64,000 nt of DNA, from the NCBI RefSeq assembly GCF_009727055.1, contig NC_052356.1, positions 4,934,694-4,998,693 on the forward strand, in the 5' to 3' direction. Every line of letters starts with the position of its first letter. Position 1 is the stretch's first letter. The DNA is from Benincasa hispida. Lineage: Eukaryota; Streptophyta; Magnoliopsida; Cucurbitales; Cucurbitaceae. Position numbers and translations under genes: made by a program. The notes below the pieces were generated by a model, which made no database searches, was not told the DNA's origin, and saw only the letters and a list, made by a program, of their open reading frames with translations. Positions 47,201-58,986 of the stretch are shown here, one piece after another.

Positions 47201-47654
47201 CCGATAGAGATTCTCGAAAATCAACATTGGGGTCATTTTTTACTCTGAATGAAGGGGTTATAGTGTGTGAAGCATCAAGCAAGGATGCATTGCAGACTCC
47301 ACTATGGAAGCCGAATACAAAGCCACTTATGAAGCAGCTAAGAACGCTGTTTGGTTGAGGAAATTCCTTTCAGATTTGGAAATTGTTCCAAATATAGATT
47401 TGCCTATCACACTTTATTGTGATAACAACGGGGCTATGGAAAATCCAAAGGAGCCTCGGAGTCATCATCCGAGTAAGTATATAGAACGGAAATACCACTT
47501 GATCAGGGAGATTATGCACCGCGTTGATGTGATAGTCACGAAGATCGCGTTGGAGCATAATGTTGCTGATCCCTTTACACAGGCTATCACGGCTGAAGTG
47601 TTCGAGGGTCACCTGGAGAGTCTAGGTCTGCGAGACATGCGGCATCTTGTCTAG
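44280..47654 (+). pseudogene. Element B gag-pol polyprotein remnant
   Basis: Plus strand, broken by stops and frameshifts. In order: gag remnant (44280-44585); protease with WILDSGDTNHV, keeping the DSG motif (about 44635); pre-integrase HHCC zinc region with HLRLGHINLNRIEKLVK and CESCLKGK (44849-45205); integrase core with DDYSR, DRGGEN and TPQQNGVSERINR (45279-45650); a ~100-bp disturbed linker; RT with MDVKTAFFNGNLEGTIY (46412-46465) and the catalytic VDDILLIGNDVG (46672-46710); RNase H ending ADPFTQA (47304-47654). The PR-IN-RT-RH order is Ty1/copia. A short polypurine-like tract precedes the 3' LTR at 47745-47761. Best-preserved copia pol in the window, still non-functional. Confidence 0.9.
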
Positions 47655-47761
47655 GGCAAGTGGTAGATGATACTGGAGTATGCCCTAGTTTATTGTATAT
47701 TGTACATGTTTTACATTGTATTGTACATTAGTCTCCCGAGGCATTAGGACAAATGAGAGAT

Positions 47762-49845
47762 TGTCAGGATTGGTATCCTAATTCTCCTAGAGTCTCATTA
47801 TTTGTAATTATACACATTGTTTTATGAATAAAATAATTTTTATTTCATTCTGCCGTTTACACATATCTAATAAACAAAGCTCCATGGTTATCTTATGTAA
47901 ACTTAAGCAGATATATGTGTTGTACAAGTGGATCATGCCTTAAGTGATAACCTAAATTGGTCTATAGTATAAGGATTAAGGTGAGATACCTAATTCTGGT
48001 GACACTACGGATACGACCCCCTTTGTAGAGGTTTGCAAGTGTTGTAAACTACTACAGATGGTAGATCCTGACCATTCATGTGAAGACATGCGAGCGGGGG
48101 TGTCCTATACAAAAAGTTTGTATAAGACCGGACCACGAGATGACTAGACTCTATATATATAGTCGTTGATACTAGAGACTTACATCTCACCTAAATGACC
48201 ATAGGTGACACAACCTCAATCCTGAATGTTTTTGGAACTCCTACCTTTGACGGTGGTCCTTTGATTAGTATGGGTGAAAGTGGCCAGATTGCTAACTCAA
48301 TATCCCTACCTTTTTGGAGACTTGTCTGATTTGGGAGCTGGGAACTCACTTACACAAGATGGAATTCACTTCTTCCCCGAAGTAGGGTAAGTAGATAGAT
48401 TGCTCCCTTAAGATCTGATTTCAGAGCTTAAACAAAGTGGCCACAACTTCTCTTTGGAAGAGAAGACTCAATCATAGTAGAACTACTACTTATGTTTATT
48501 AGAGGGATCAGTGGTACTTAAGAAGTTAGATGTAACTACAGGGGCATAATGGTTATTGACCGAGCTGTACTTACGAGTGACCTGTGAAGGGTTGTCGTAC
48601 TGTTGATTGGTTAAGATGGACACATAATATATCTATTGTAAGGAGAGTTCAACTGTCGATCTTTAGTGGAATGTCTGGCAATTAATAGATGGTGGATCCC
48701 GTGACTAAAGAGTTTAGTCAGTTATTCACGTACCGTTATAGCTTCGAGTTACACGTCCATAAGGTCCCCTTGGTAGCTCAATGGATTCAAGCTGAGGATC
48801 AGTTCTTGGTGTTGATTTGAAATGTTCAAATTGACAAGAGGTAATTCGATTATATATGATATGATCGGTATGGTGTGTAAGATACATCAAGTGGAGGATT
48901 AATGTAAATGAGATTTACATTAAGTGCCATGGAATAGATAAATAGCTATGGTTTATATGTTTCATGAGATGAAATATTAAAACTATAGGTTATAAGTTAG
49001 TTATCATTTATATTTATAATAATATTAATTATTGGATAATTATCTCTTTTTTTCTAATAACCAATTGAGTGGGAGGTTATTGGTGGTTTAATGATAACCG
49101 TGAGATAAAAGGAAATTTTTTTTCCTATTTTTAGTAAGATCCAGAAATTTGTTGATTTTTTGAGATTTCCAATCTCAGAAAATATTCACGGGAGTTGTCA
49201 AGTAAATTAGATTTATTAAGTGACAGCTTGGAAGAACTAAACGATCGTGGAATGTTCTTAGACGATAGACACTCATCTTAGTGATGAGCTAAACGATCGC
49301 ATAGTTTTTGTTAGACGATCGCATAGCTTTTCCTAAACGATTGGGCATCAACCTATATGATAGGTTCTTCCATCTCCCACTTGCTCAATCATTTACACGA
49401 TTATGGTTCCTCCATTGTTCTGCCTCAATCCAAGTTCACACAGAGACCATGTTTCTCACACCGAGAATACCAAGGTAGCCTTCTTGGTGGTTTCATACTC
49501 AACTCGACACTATCGAGGTTCTGTGGAGGCCGTTCGTGGTGTTTGTGACTTGGCGGTCGCTTAGTTCGAGTGCATGATGATTGTGCAGTGTAGCGGTCAT
49601 GTTGGACGAACGTTCATGTGTTGCTATGTAGCTGTGATCGAGTATTCATGATCAAGGAGCTTGAAGTTGAGTCTGCAAAAGTATGTTGCTCTTGTCCTTG
49701 ATCTTTTGTATAGCATGAAGTATTTTCTATTTTATACATAGCCGTATGTTTCCGTTTGGGATTGTAATTGTAAAGTTCATATACGATTGTAATTTGGAAT
49801 GATCCTTTTGCTGCTCATAGAAATCCTCGTATTTGATTTTCTTCA
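47762..49845 (+). repeat. 3' LTR of element B
   Basis: 2,084 bp, TGTCAGGATTGG to TTTTCTTCA, followed by target-site duplication GTCTA at 49846-49850. Uninterrupted, so it is the reference for the G3 empty site near 49320-49365. Confidence 0.9.
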
Positions 49846-49850
49846 GTCTA

Positions 49851-50614
49851 CCCCTCGGTGTAAAAACTCCTGGGTTAGCAACAGCCTTCCCCTTTCCACC
49901 CTTTTTCTTCTTCCACTTTTTGGTGTCAGAGGAAGAAGGTACAAACTTAGTTCCAGAGGTCGAACCTTTGTGGAACTTTTTGGAAGATGAAGCAATATTT
50001 GTTTCACCCTTCTTCTCCTTGCTTATCAACAGGGATTGGAAAATCTATAGCTTATTGAGCAGGGTAGTCAGGATTTACTCAATCCTGTTCAAAACAGCAT
50101 TGCTACAGAAGTGCAGGAAACTTTCAGGTAAAGATTCTAGAATAATGCTAATATGGCTTGCCTCATTGATGCTTGACCCGTTCATCTCCGCCACGTTGAT
50201 GTGGATCATCATGTTGAGAATGTGTTTTCAAACTGATGCACCCTCTTACATATGGGCATTGAAGATGTACTTGAGAGTGTCGTGCCTAAGCATTGCAGAT
50301 AGTTGTCTGAACATTTCCCTCAAGGACTCTATGATCTCATGGGCTGTGAGCATGGGCTCATGCTTCTTGGCCAAGACTTCGTTAAGGTTTTCCAAGATAT
50401 ACGCTCGGGCTTTCTCGTTTACCCTTGTCTAGCGCTCATATGCTTCCCGAACGTTTCGACGAGCATTCGGACGTGGAATGAGAGGATACTCCTCCATCAG
50501 GATGAAACACAGGTCATCGATGATTAAAATAGTGTTGATCGTATTTTTCCAGCCAGCGTAATTCTCGCCAATTAATTTATCGGTGGCAAGTAAACTAAGA
50601 GTAGCGGTAGCCAT
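49851..50614 (-). pseudogene. Element A gag, N-terminal part
   Basis: Minus strand. It starts MATATLSLLATDKLIGENYAG at 50614, the typical copia gag start with a conserved WK a few residues on. It continues with several in-frame stops through the helical gag core (50030-50430, including a LESLPESF-type block). It ends in a lysine- and glycine-rich linker with KKWKKKKGGKGKA (49900-49990). Element B then interrupts it; the zinc knuckle follows at 37715 and below. It would bind element RNA and form particles if intact. Confidence 0.8.
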
Positions 50615-53015
50615 TTTAAATTTGCTGAAAAAGAACAGATTTATTTTAGTCTACTTGCCTTAAACCACTTTTAAGAAAACTAATCAAGTTTTAGCAAAAT
50701 AGTCTAGTGTACCCTAATTGACATCTATTTTGCAATGATGCTTCAGTGACGCAGAACAAAAGTCACCGTAGAGTGATCAAGTACCCCTTCACTGAAATGA
50801 GACATTCTCAACCATTAGACAGAAACAACTCCTTGTAACTGTAACTAATAGTCACCATTGTTCGGTCCAAAATTTGTTAACATCCTTAACAATTTTGTGT
50901 AAGTGTAACCCCTCATTTTAGGTTCTAAAGTCCCGCCCCAATGAGCCAGCCTTAAGGAAAAGCAGATTAGAACAAGAGACTAAAGCAACCTTATCCATTT
51001 CTGGAGATCAAATAAAGTGACATGCAATACAACCATCCTTTAGAGGGACACCCACGATGCCACGAGGCGATGCATGAAACTTTATTCAACCTAATGAGAG
51101 AGATTGAGGGATATGTTGTCATACGTTCTGCTTCCACTTACTATAAACACTCTCTCCATTCACCTTGTTATTGACCTACCTAAATGCCACTCGTAGGGGG
51201 ATACCCATGGTGCCTTGAGGCTGAGAGTAGATCTCACGGTGTGAACTTTTAGGGAGAAACATGTAGAGGCAAAATGAAGTATCATGTACCCCATTTTCCT
51301 CCCACTGAGTGTTCTACCTAGGGTTAATTAACTTAGGAAAATCCAATTACTAATTTTATCTAAGTGTTTGTTTAATTTTCTAAAAAACAACTCTTGTCTT
51401 TGATGATTAAACAATTTTGATTCAAGTCTCATTAAACTCTTTAATGGACTTTCATCAAACTTGCATGCATGTAACAAATCTATCTAATTCACCTTTCCAG
51501 GTAGGTTTTCAGATAGAGGTACGACGTTTCCATCGACTTAAGTACCCCAGCCTAGCCAAAATCCGCCTTAGACAAAAGGTCCCTTATGGATACATTTGCT
51601 ACATATTTAATACTTTATTAGGAATCAATTTAATCCTATTAAATCGATTTAAAAGATTAAAATTAGTGTTCTAATCTCATTAGAAATGTGAACTTAGGTC
51701 TATCTCAATCATATTTTAAAACAATTTTAAAAATGATTATAGCCTACAGTTTGCATGCAACTCTTTGTTATTGATTTTAGTTATATTTCATTTAATTATA
51801 ACAATTATAAATAAATGAAACAATTAAAACCAACCATTACATGATAGACATACATAAGTTAATTATAACATTATAAATTGACCTAAGGTAATGTCATGCT
51901 TCATACAATATTCATTCATTACTAATATATAACTTTTATATAACTAAGTAATGAATCATGCTAGCATAAATTCCACACAACCATTCAACCTTATATTATA
52001 ACACTTATAATATAGATGATGCATGGATATGCTATAATACATGCATGCATATATTATAACTCTTATATTATATGATGCTTGAGCATGCTTTATATGATTT
52101 AAATCATGCATACTAGTATAATATAACACTTATAATATAAAACGATGCCTGAAAATAAAAGCATAACCTATGGTGGATTTTAAAGCTATATGACGTACAT
52201 TATGACATATAATAAAAACATACATCACATGTATATTTATACTAAAAGTTGATGGACCGGGATAGAAACTCTTTAAACAAGAAATTAAAAGGCTAACAAT
52301 TACAAAATTTTGAGTACAGGTTTGAAACAGGTGAACCGGGTCTTGAACCGCTCGCCTCGAACCACTCCATAAAGAACACCTTGCATCTGATCGTGTAGTA
52401 AACACACCATGCGTCGAGTATGCAACTTTATGCTATCACGTAGCTAATGACTATGTGATGAGCATGATAGTTTACGCGATTGTGTAGCACGCAAGCAAGC
52501 GTTGAGTATCCAATATCGCGCGATCATTCAGGAAGCGAGCGCCTATGCGATCATGTAGCCAACACAACACGATCGTGTAGCAAACTCTACACAATCGTGT
52601 AGCATTAGCTATGCGATCGTTTAGCAAATGCTACAAGATCATGTAGCAAATTTTACACGTTTGCATAACAAAAGCTACCTGATAGTTTAGCTCTAGCTAC
52701 ACGATTTAGAACCTCTGTTTCGTCTTTTCCATCGAAACACCGATCTGCAACCCTTCTTTGAAGCCTCACGAGTGACTCAAAACTAACAAATTTATAGACT
52801 AGATTGCAATATAATGCTAAAAAATGTAGGGGCCCTTACAAACCAGCTTTGTAAATTTAAAGAAAGCCTTAAACTGTGATTTCTATCTCGAAACATCCAT
52901 CAACAATACATCTACAAACATTTATCACATAAATGCAATGTGGATTATAAAACCCACTAGTACTGTAAACGAATTCAATACAAGAATGGAATTTGGAATC
53001 AGAAACCAACAACCT
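50615..53015 (-). mobile_element. Non-coding leader of element A
   Basis: About 2.4 kb between primer-binding site and gag, minus strand. AT-rich blocks (51700-52250) alternate with a stretch at 52380-52710 dense in CGATCG palindromic motifs. No long ORF. It is homologous to the leader of B in reverse. Confidence 0.7.
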
Positions 53016-53028
53016 GACTCTGATACCA
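53016..53028 (-). promoter_or_regulatory. Primer-binding site of element A
   Basis: Minus strand TGGTATCAGAGTC, one change from the canonical initiator tRNA-Met site, two bases inside the 5' LTR end. It fixes the element's strand as minus. Confidence 0.9.
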
Positions 53029-53030
53029 AT

Positions 53031-54976
53031 TGAAGAAACTTTAGTGAGGAGAACCTTGAGCGGAAGTGGATTGACCAAATTTCATTAATTATCGAATACT
53101 AAATTTATAGTAAACATACAAACAGATATGCATTTAAATTAAATTACAACATGCTTTATAAAGAAAAGTGATCAAGAAATATCACCTTTGAAGAATCTTT
53201 CTTCACGTATCCTCCCTCGAACGGTCACGAACAGCTTGAAGACCTTATTTCAGAATTTCCTCGAATAGAAACCCGGACACAACCAAAATGGAGTCCTCGA
53301 TATTCTCAGGGTGAGAACACAGAAGTGATGAGCTCTGACTATTTTGGTTTAAAGGGGAAAAGGCTTAAGGTGGAGGAAGAAGAAGATTGAGAGCTTTTCG
53401 CCAAGAACACTCAAAGATACAAAACCCTTCTGTAAATTTCTCTCAATCGTCCAACAACATTAGCAACAAGAAGAAAAAAAAAATTTCTTTTTCTACTTGC
53501 CCAAATTAACCACCAACCACTAATGTGGGTGGAGAGAAAAGATGGGAAAAGGAGTTGTAATTCCTTTCCTTATTATTAAAATAATAATAATATTATATAA
53601 ATAAATATGATAACTAACTTGTCATATTATATTTATATTATATTATATGTTATATCAAATGTAACATATTACCTATAGTTTTAATATTGTATCACATACA
53701 ATATAAACTATAGTTTCTTTTCTCTTTTATATGACATTTATTAAAAGTCATATTTATATTAAATTTAACAACTATGAATCCCATCATAGAAAACATATTT
53801 AAATCTCATTCAAATATTTATTTCCTCCCATTAAGTAATAATGTATCAAATACATTATGACAATTATATCACATATAATTGAAACAATAACTGTTTCTCG
53901 ACTAAATCCTTTTGAGCTACCAAGGGGACTTCATGAACCTGTAGCTTGAAGCTCCAACAGTACATGAATAATTAATTAAACTCTTTAATGAAATTATTCA
54001 CCATCTGTTAACTGTCGGGCACTCCACTAAAGACCGATACTTGGACTCTTTGCACTAGAGATATATTTCTATGTCTATTGGATATTACCAATCAATAGTA
54101 CGATGACCCTTTACAAATTGCTCGGAAGTACAGCTAGGCCAAATCACTGTTTTTCCCCTGTAGTTACATCTAACTTCTTAAGTACCACTAATCCCTCTAA
54201 TGAACAATAGATCATAGTCCTACTATGACTAAACCCATCTCGAACTATGAGATGGTGTGACACCATATTGTTCAAGATCCGAAATCAGCCTTTAAGGGAG
54301 AAATTTATCAACTTACCCCAACTTTGTGGAAGGAGTGAATTCTATCTTGTGTAGTTGTGTTCCCAAATCCTCAATAAAACGAATCCTCAAAATGATAGGC
54401 TTGCTGATTTGACGATCTGACCACTCTTACCCATAGAAATAAAAAGACCGCCCTCATCGGTAGGAGTTCACAACTCACTCAGGATTCAGGTCATGTTACC
54501 TATGGTCATCCTAATGAAATGTAAGTCTCTATTATGAACGATGTTATATAATGAGTTTAAACATTTCGTGATCCGGTCTTATACAAATTCCATTGTATAG
54601 AATATCTCCACGCGCCTGTTTAATGAATGATCAGGATCAGATCCTTTGTAGTACTTTACAACAATTGTAACACCTACAAAGCAGGTCATATTCGTAGTAT
54701 CACAAGATAAGGTACCCAGCCTTATCCATCTACTACATACCATTTAGGTTATCACTTAAACATAATCCACCCGTATGTCTCCACATACATGTTTAAGTTA
54801 CAAAGATAACCTTGGATATTAGTTTATTGGTTTGTGGTTAATGAAACTAAAATATCACATATTTTATAGTCAAAGTGAATAAAATATCATATATTTTATT
54901 AATCACATAAAGAGTTTGTTCATACAATGTTTACAAAATATAGGACCCTACGAGATTTAGGGCATCAACCCCAATA
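53031..54976 (-). repeat. 5' LTR of element A
   Basis: 1,946 bp, uninterrupted; plus-strand ends TGAAGAAAC and CCCCAATA (CA mutated to TA). Followed by GAAAC, matching GCAAC at 24375-24379 but for one base. Confidence 0.88.
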
Positions 54977-54981
54977 GAAAC

Positions 54982-56044
54982 GTTGCGATAAATTCTCTAA
55001 ATATCCCTCTTCGCCTTTATGTCAATATATGTTGAATTTTGAGAGATATATTGAATTTCGAGGCTAAATTGATGGAGGCCAAGGTTGATCTTCATTCTTC
55101 TTCTTTTCCCTTCAGATTTTATTATCTTTAGGTTAGTTTTTCTTTTTATTTTGGGTTGTAATAGATGGATCAGTTGTTCATATCTAGTTTTTCTATGAAC
55201 TAATAGATAACTTCTATCTAATTTCTTTGAGCAAGAGCCCTATATTTAATTTCTTAAGATTTCTGTGATTAAATGTGATGTTCTTCAATTGTATGTTTTC
55301 TTTGAATCTTGATGTAATTAGATTTGCATTTGTGATCATAATTGCATGTCTCCACTAGTTAATTTCTAGCTCGCGTGTTTCCTTTTGTTTTTCTATGCTT
55401 GAATTTACCCCGTAGCAAAAGATTAGATGTGAATGCCTAGATTTATAAGCTAGTCTTGAATCCTGGTAATGCATGTTTAATCTAGATTTGAAGAATATCT
55501 TGGTTAATTGAAAATGGCTTTTCTTGACATTTAATCAATGCAATTGAATCCATTCTTAATGCATATGATTTTTAATTCTATATGATTGCTAAGAACCAAG
55601 TAGAATTAAGAGTAGATAGTTTAATTAGGGTATGGTCTCTCCATCCTTAATTAATAATTAGGACACTTAATATATTTTGATTTAATTGATTATCGACCTT
55701 TGTAGAGATTACCTAAGTCGAATCGATTTAGTAGTTGTGCATGCATAGAACGGAATGTTTGTTTAATTAGTGATTTCCATGAAGAAATTGCATAGGATAC
55801 TCTCTCTTTCTCTAAAAAGTAGATAGACCCCTATCCTAGATTACATTTATCTTTTTATTTCAATATCATGCATTTATCTCATTTACACCAAAACCCCCCA
55901 TTTACCACTCTAGTTAGGAAATTAGCTTAACAAAAGAAATCGTGCTTCCCTACGGATCGACCCGTACTTACCGCTATTGCTACGTCTTTGTAATGATAAG
56001 AGTAATTCAGTATTATAAATTTCCTTTTGATTAGTACTCCTTTT
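54982..56044 (+). repeat. LTR of gypsy element T, right part
   Basis: Continues the LTR that begins at 24003. The block 'cttccctacggatcgacccgtacttaccgc' (55945-55975) is the familiar end region of Tat/Athila LTRs. The right limit is approximate. No gene. Confidence 0.55.
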
Positions 56045-56705
56045 TGGGAATTAAATGACACCAGAAAGTGGCACTGTCTTTATGTTTCGATGTCCCTAGG
56101 GGATCACCACTTATGCATATGATTGTAACCCTCCGGGATCACTACTTATGAAAGCGTGCCTTCGAGTTCGCTTCTTATGTTTATGCTTGTGCTTATGCCT
56201 TTGATACGTAATGTACACTTGTGTCTCGATAGAAAGCTTAACAAGTCACCTAGGGGGCCCAATAGCGGGTCACTTACTAGGCTCATTCTTTTCTCTCCAT
56301 GTTTTTCAGGTAAGGGAAAGGGTCAGACGGTGAATGACAAGAAGAATCCGCGACTTGATCGTATGGACTTGACATTGCTTCTGCACTTATTTTTTAAAAA
56401 AATTGACCTGTTTTGGTTTAGGAGTCAAGCATCTAAAACTCTTTAGTTAGTTTTTTTGTTTATTTGTTAACTCATTTATTTATTTTATTTATTTGGGTCA
56501 GGGGTACCTCGAACAATGAATTTATGTCTTTTTTCTTTAAAGTTAATTTTGATTCTTTTGCCCAAATTTATTAAAAACCTTTTTGGAGTTTATTTAATAA
56601 AGTCAATTTTGATTCTTTTGTCCAAATTTATTAAAGACCTACTTTCAAGTTATACATGCATATAGTAATGCCATCCAGGAAATATTAGAGAGTCGGGTCA
56701 TTACA
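56045..56705 (+). repeat. 3' fragment of a gypsy-type LTR, family H-like (H3)
   Basis: Contains degenerate CGGGATCAC(T/C)ACTTATG repeats, TTTTTCAGGTAAGG and an end GGGTCATTACA at 56705, as in H1 and H2. The left part is missing. Immediately afterwards the copia RNase H frame of element C resumes with ATCACACTTTATTG. The 96-aa ORF at 56156-56446 is not a recognised gene. Confidence 0.6.
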
Positions 56706-56935
56706 ATCACACTTTATTGTGATAATAGTAATGCTGTGACAAACTCAAAAGAATCTCGAAGCTATAAGCATGAGAAACATATTAAAAGAAAATATCATTT
56801 GATACAGGAGATTATGCAACGAGGAGACATGACTGTCACGAAGATAGCTTCGGAGCACAACATTGCTGATCCATTTACAAAGGCTCTCATGGTTAAAGTG
56901 TTTAAGGGTCATCTAGAGAGTCTAAGTCTGTAAGA
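56706..56935 (+). pseudogene. Element C RNase H C-terminus
   Basis: Plus strand frame with ITLYCDN, then KHIKRKYHLIQEIMQRGD and ADPFTKAL, ending LESLSL and a stop. It matches the end of element B pol (47395-47620). Everything between the leader of C (about 22045) and this point is lost or displaced. Confidence 0.8.
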
Positions 56936-57079
56936 TATGCACCATATTGTCTAAGGCAAGTGGGAGATATTACTAGTATAATGTATGCCCTAATTTATTG
57001 TATTAGTGTACTTTATTATATTGTAATTGTTATATTTACTGCTTCGTATACCCCACTAGCTTTAGGAAAAATGGAAGAT

Positions 57080-57559
57080 TGTTGAGGATTGTGTCCAAAA
57101 TCTTGTGGTTTGTAATGTATAAACAAAATTCATTTACTTAATAAAATAAAGAGTTATTTTATTTGACATTTAGATTTGTGTAACTCAATCCAATAAACTA
57201 AGATCCAAGGTTATTTTATGTAACTTAAACATGTATGTGGTTGACATACAGGTGGATCATGTGTAAATAATAACCTAAATGTTATGTAGTATATGGATAA
57301 GATTTAGGTGCCTTATCTTGGTGACACTACGATACGACCCAATTTGTAATTGTTACAAGAGTTATAAAATGTTGCAAACAATTTTATTCTACTCATTCAT
57401 CTGGAGACATGTGAGTGGAAGTATCCTATATGAAGAGTTTGAATAAATCCGAACCGCGAAATGATTAGTCTCTCTTTATAATGCCGTTAATTGAAGAGAT
57501 CAACATTTCATAGGATGACCATAGGTGACTCAACCTTAATCCTAAGTGAGTTATGAACT
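57080..57559 (+). repeat. 3' LTR of element C, cut by element E
   Basis: Starts TGTTGAGGATTGTG after a polypurine-type AAAAATGGAAGAT (57067-57079). It matches the start of the 5' LTR at 17535. It stops after ..TTATGAACT at 57559, where E is inserted. The next LTR bases, from 18013 in the 5' copy, would be CTTGTC. Confidence 0.78.
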
Positions 57560-58986
57560 TGATGGAATGGACACATGCGTAGCGGAAGAAAAACAGATCT
57601 AAAGTACTTTAATTAGGTTAATTATAAAGATAAGCATGCAATAGAAACAAATAAAAGGGGAAAAGAATACAACCTTTGTAATTTTGTTCTAGCAAACATG
57701 AGATAGAAATTAAATTCCTTTTCATAAAAGGAATGTGATAAACATTTTCAAGTAGAATGTGTCTATCTCCAATAAATAACTTTATATCTCTCCCTGCTTT
57801 AGCCGAAACAACCTCTCCGTTCCCTACCTTAAAGGTTTCTTCGGCTTCTATAAGTTGTCTCCAAGAACTAGTTTCCTGAGAAAAATTACAGATATGATTA
57901 GCGGCTCTTGAATCCATTATCCAGGTTAACTTATCATTTTCCATCAAACACGTCTCAATGACAAGTAAACCATGTTTACTTTGTTGTGCTTTCTGGTAAG
58001 TAGCAGAATTGGGAGATAGAGGACGTTCCTCTATTAAAACATAGTTTAAATCATCAACTGTTAGTATATTCGTTTTCCATGTTGATTTACCATTAAAAGT
58101 GTTGGAAACAAGTAAATTTAAAGAATTCAACATACTGAAATTATAAATAAATTCTAATTAGTGAATTGCTTCTAAACCTAATCAAATTTTAGCAAAGTAA
58201 TAATGTATCCAAATTTCATTATTTTTGCAACGATGCTATAGGGAGTCAGAATAAGTGCTTAGGGGCATTTAAATACTCCTTCACTAAAGCAAGATATTCT
58301 TGACTAAATACTATCTCCAGAATAACTCATATTTTGATTGTCATTTAGCTACCGTTTTCGGTCAAGAACTTACTAACACTTAGTAATTCTGTAGGTGTAA
58401 CCTTCCATTTTCAGATCTCAGAAATTAGTGGCCCGAACGATGCTATCGAATTGGAGAGTCAAAGTTAGGAAACAACCTAAGAAATCCTATCTATTTATGA
58501 AGTTTGAGTTGTTCCAAATTCTATGTTACAACCCTCCGAGGGGATAATCGTGGTTAGCAACTAGCTAATGCCACCTTAAAGACGACAAGCAGGCACAACA
58601 TAGGGATCTCACTATCCAAACTAATGAAGAGACCGCAGGATACATTAACACACATCCTTCACCCACTTACTATGAACTACTTCCCCTATTCACCTTGCTA
58701 TTATCCCATGCAAACACTATCCGAATGGAGGTCACTCCAAGGTGACACGAAGTGTTGCATGGATCTCACGGTGTGAACTTTTAGGGTCGTGAGAGCTAAG
58801 AACAACATATCTCATATGTTACTCATCTTCCACTAAAGTGTTCTATTTGTTGTCTCGGTATATTTATACTCAGGTTTGATGACCCAGTTAAACTCAAAAC
58901 CAAAAATGATGTTTATTAAAACTTCATAACTTAACCTAATATATAGTAAACTAATATATATGATTAATATACAACTAAACATTATC
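57560..58986 (-). mobile_element. Element E, inverted left arm with internally deleted gag-protease
   Basis: On the minus strand, the gag-leader (58134-58986) is followed by gag N-terminus fused to protease (57681-58133), then directly by the last ~115 bp of the E LTR (57560-57680, ending CATTCCATCA). The switch from coding sequence to LTR is at TACAAAG (57674-57680, reverse), a 7-base word present both in the coding sequence (59811-59817) and in the LTR (63965-63971). Left arm 57681-58517 is an inverted repeat of 58987-59817. Confidence 0.7.
57618..58133 (-). pseudogene. Element E inverted copy: gag start joined to protease and LTR
   Basis: 171-aa ORF. Residues 1-45 are a copia gag start (NTFNGKSTWKTNILTVDDL). 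From about residue 60 it is the protease region with WIMDSRAANHIC (DSG changed to DSR), then ENVYHIPFMKRNLISISCLLEQNYK, where copia homology stops and LTR sequence supplies a meaningless C-terminus. The central gag and zinc knuckle are missing. The frame is open only by accident of the deletions. Confidence 0.7.

Larger units (their letters stand above)
37721..49845 (+). mobile_element. Complete Ty1/copia element B inserted in gag of element A
   Basis: 5' LTR 37721-41616, primer-binding site 41619, leader, gag-pol remnant 44280-47654, 3' LTR 47762-49845. A perfect target-site duplication, GTCTA, lies at 37716-37720 and 49846-49850. Total is 12,125 bp, or about 10.3 kb without the solo LTR G3 in its 5' LTR. 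It lies on the strand opposite to element A. The two LTRs differ at many sites, mostly C/T and G/A, so the insertion is not recent. No reading frame is intact. Confidence 0.92.
24380..54976 (-). mobile_element. Ty1/copia element A, minus strand, 30.6 kb including nested insertions
   Basis: 5' LTR 53031-54976, primer-binding site 53016-53028, leader to about 50615, gag 49851-50614 then 37600-37715, protease/integrase/RT 35424-37600, RT C-terminus and RNase H 28600-29659, 3' LTR 24380-28571. Target-site duplication GCAAC (24375-24379) and GAAAC (54977-54981), one mismatch. Three insertions split it: H2, A2 (with G2 and G4) and B (with G3). Without them it would be about 10 kb. All coding parts are decayed, so it is not autonomous. 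Confidence 0.85.

Noticed and set aside
49833..50432. 199-aa plus ORF
   Set aside because: Antisense to the gag of element A and across the B 3' LTR border; no motif.
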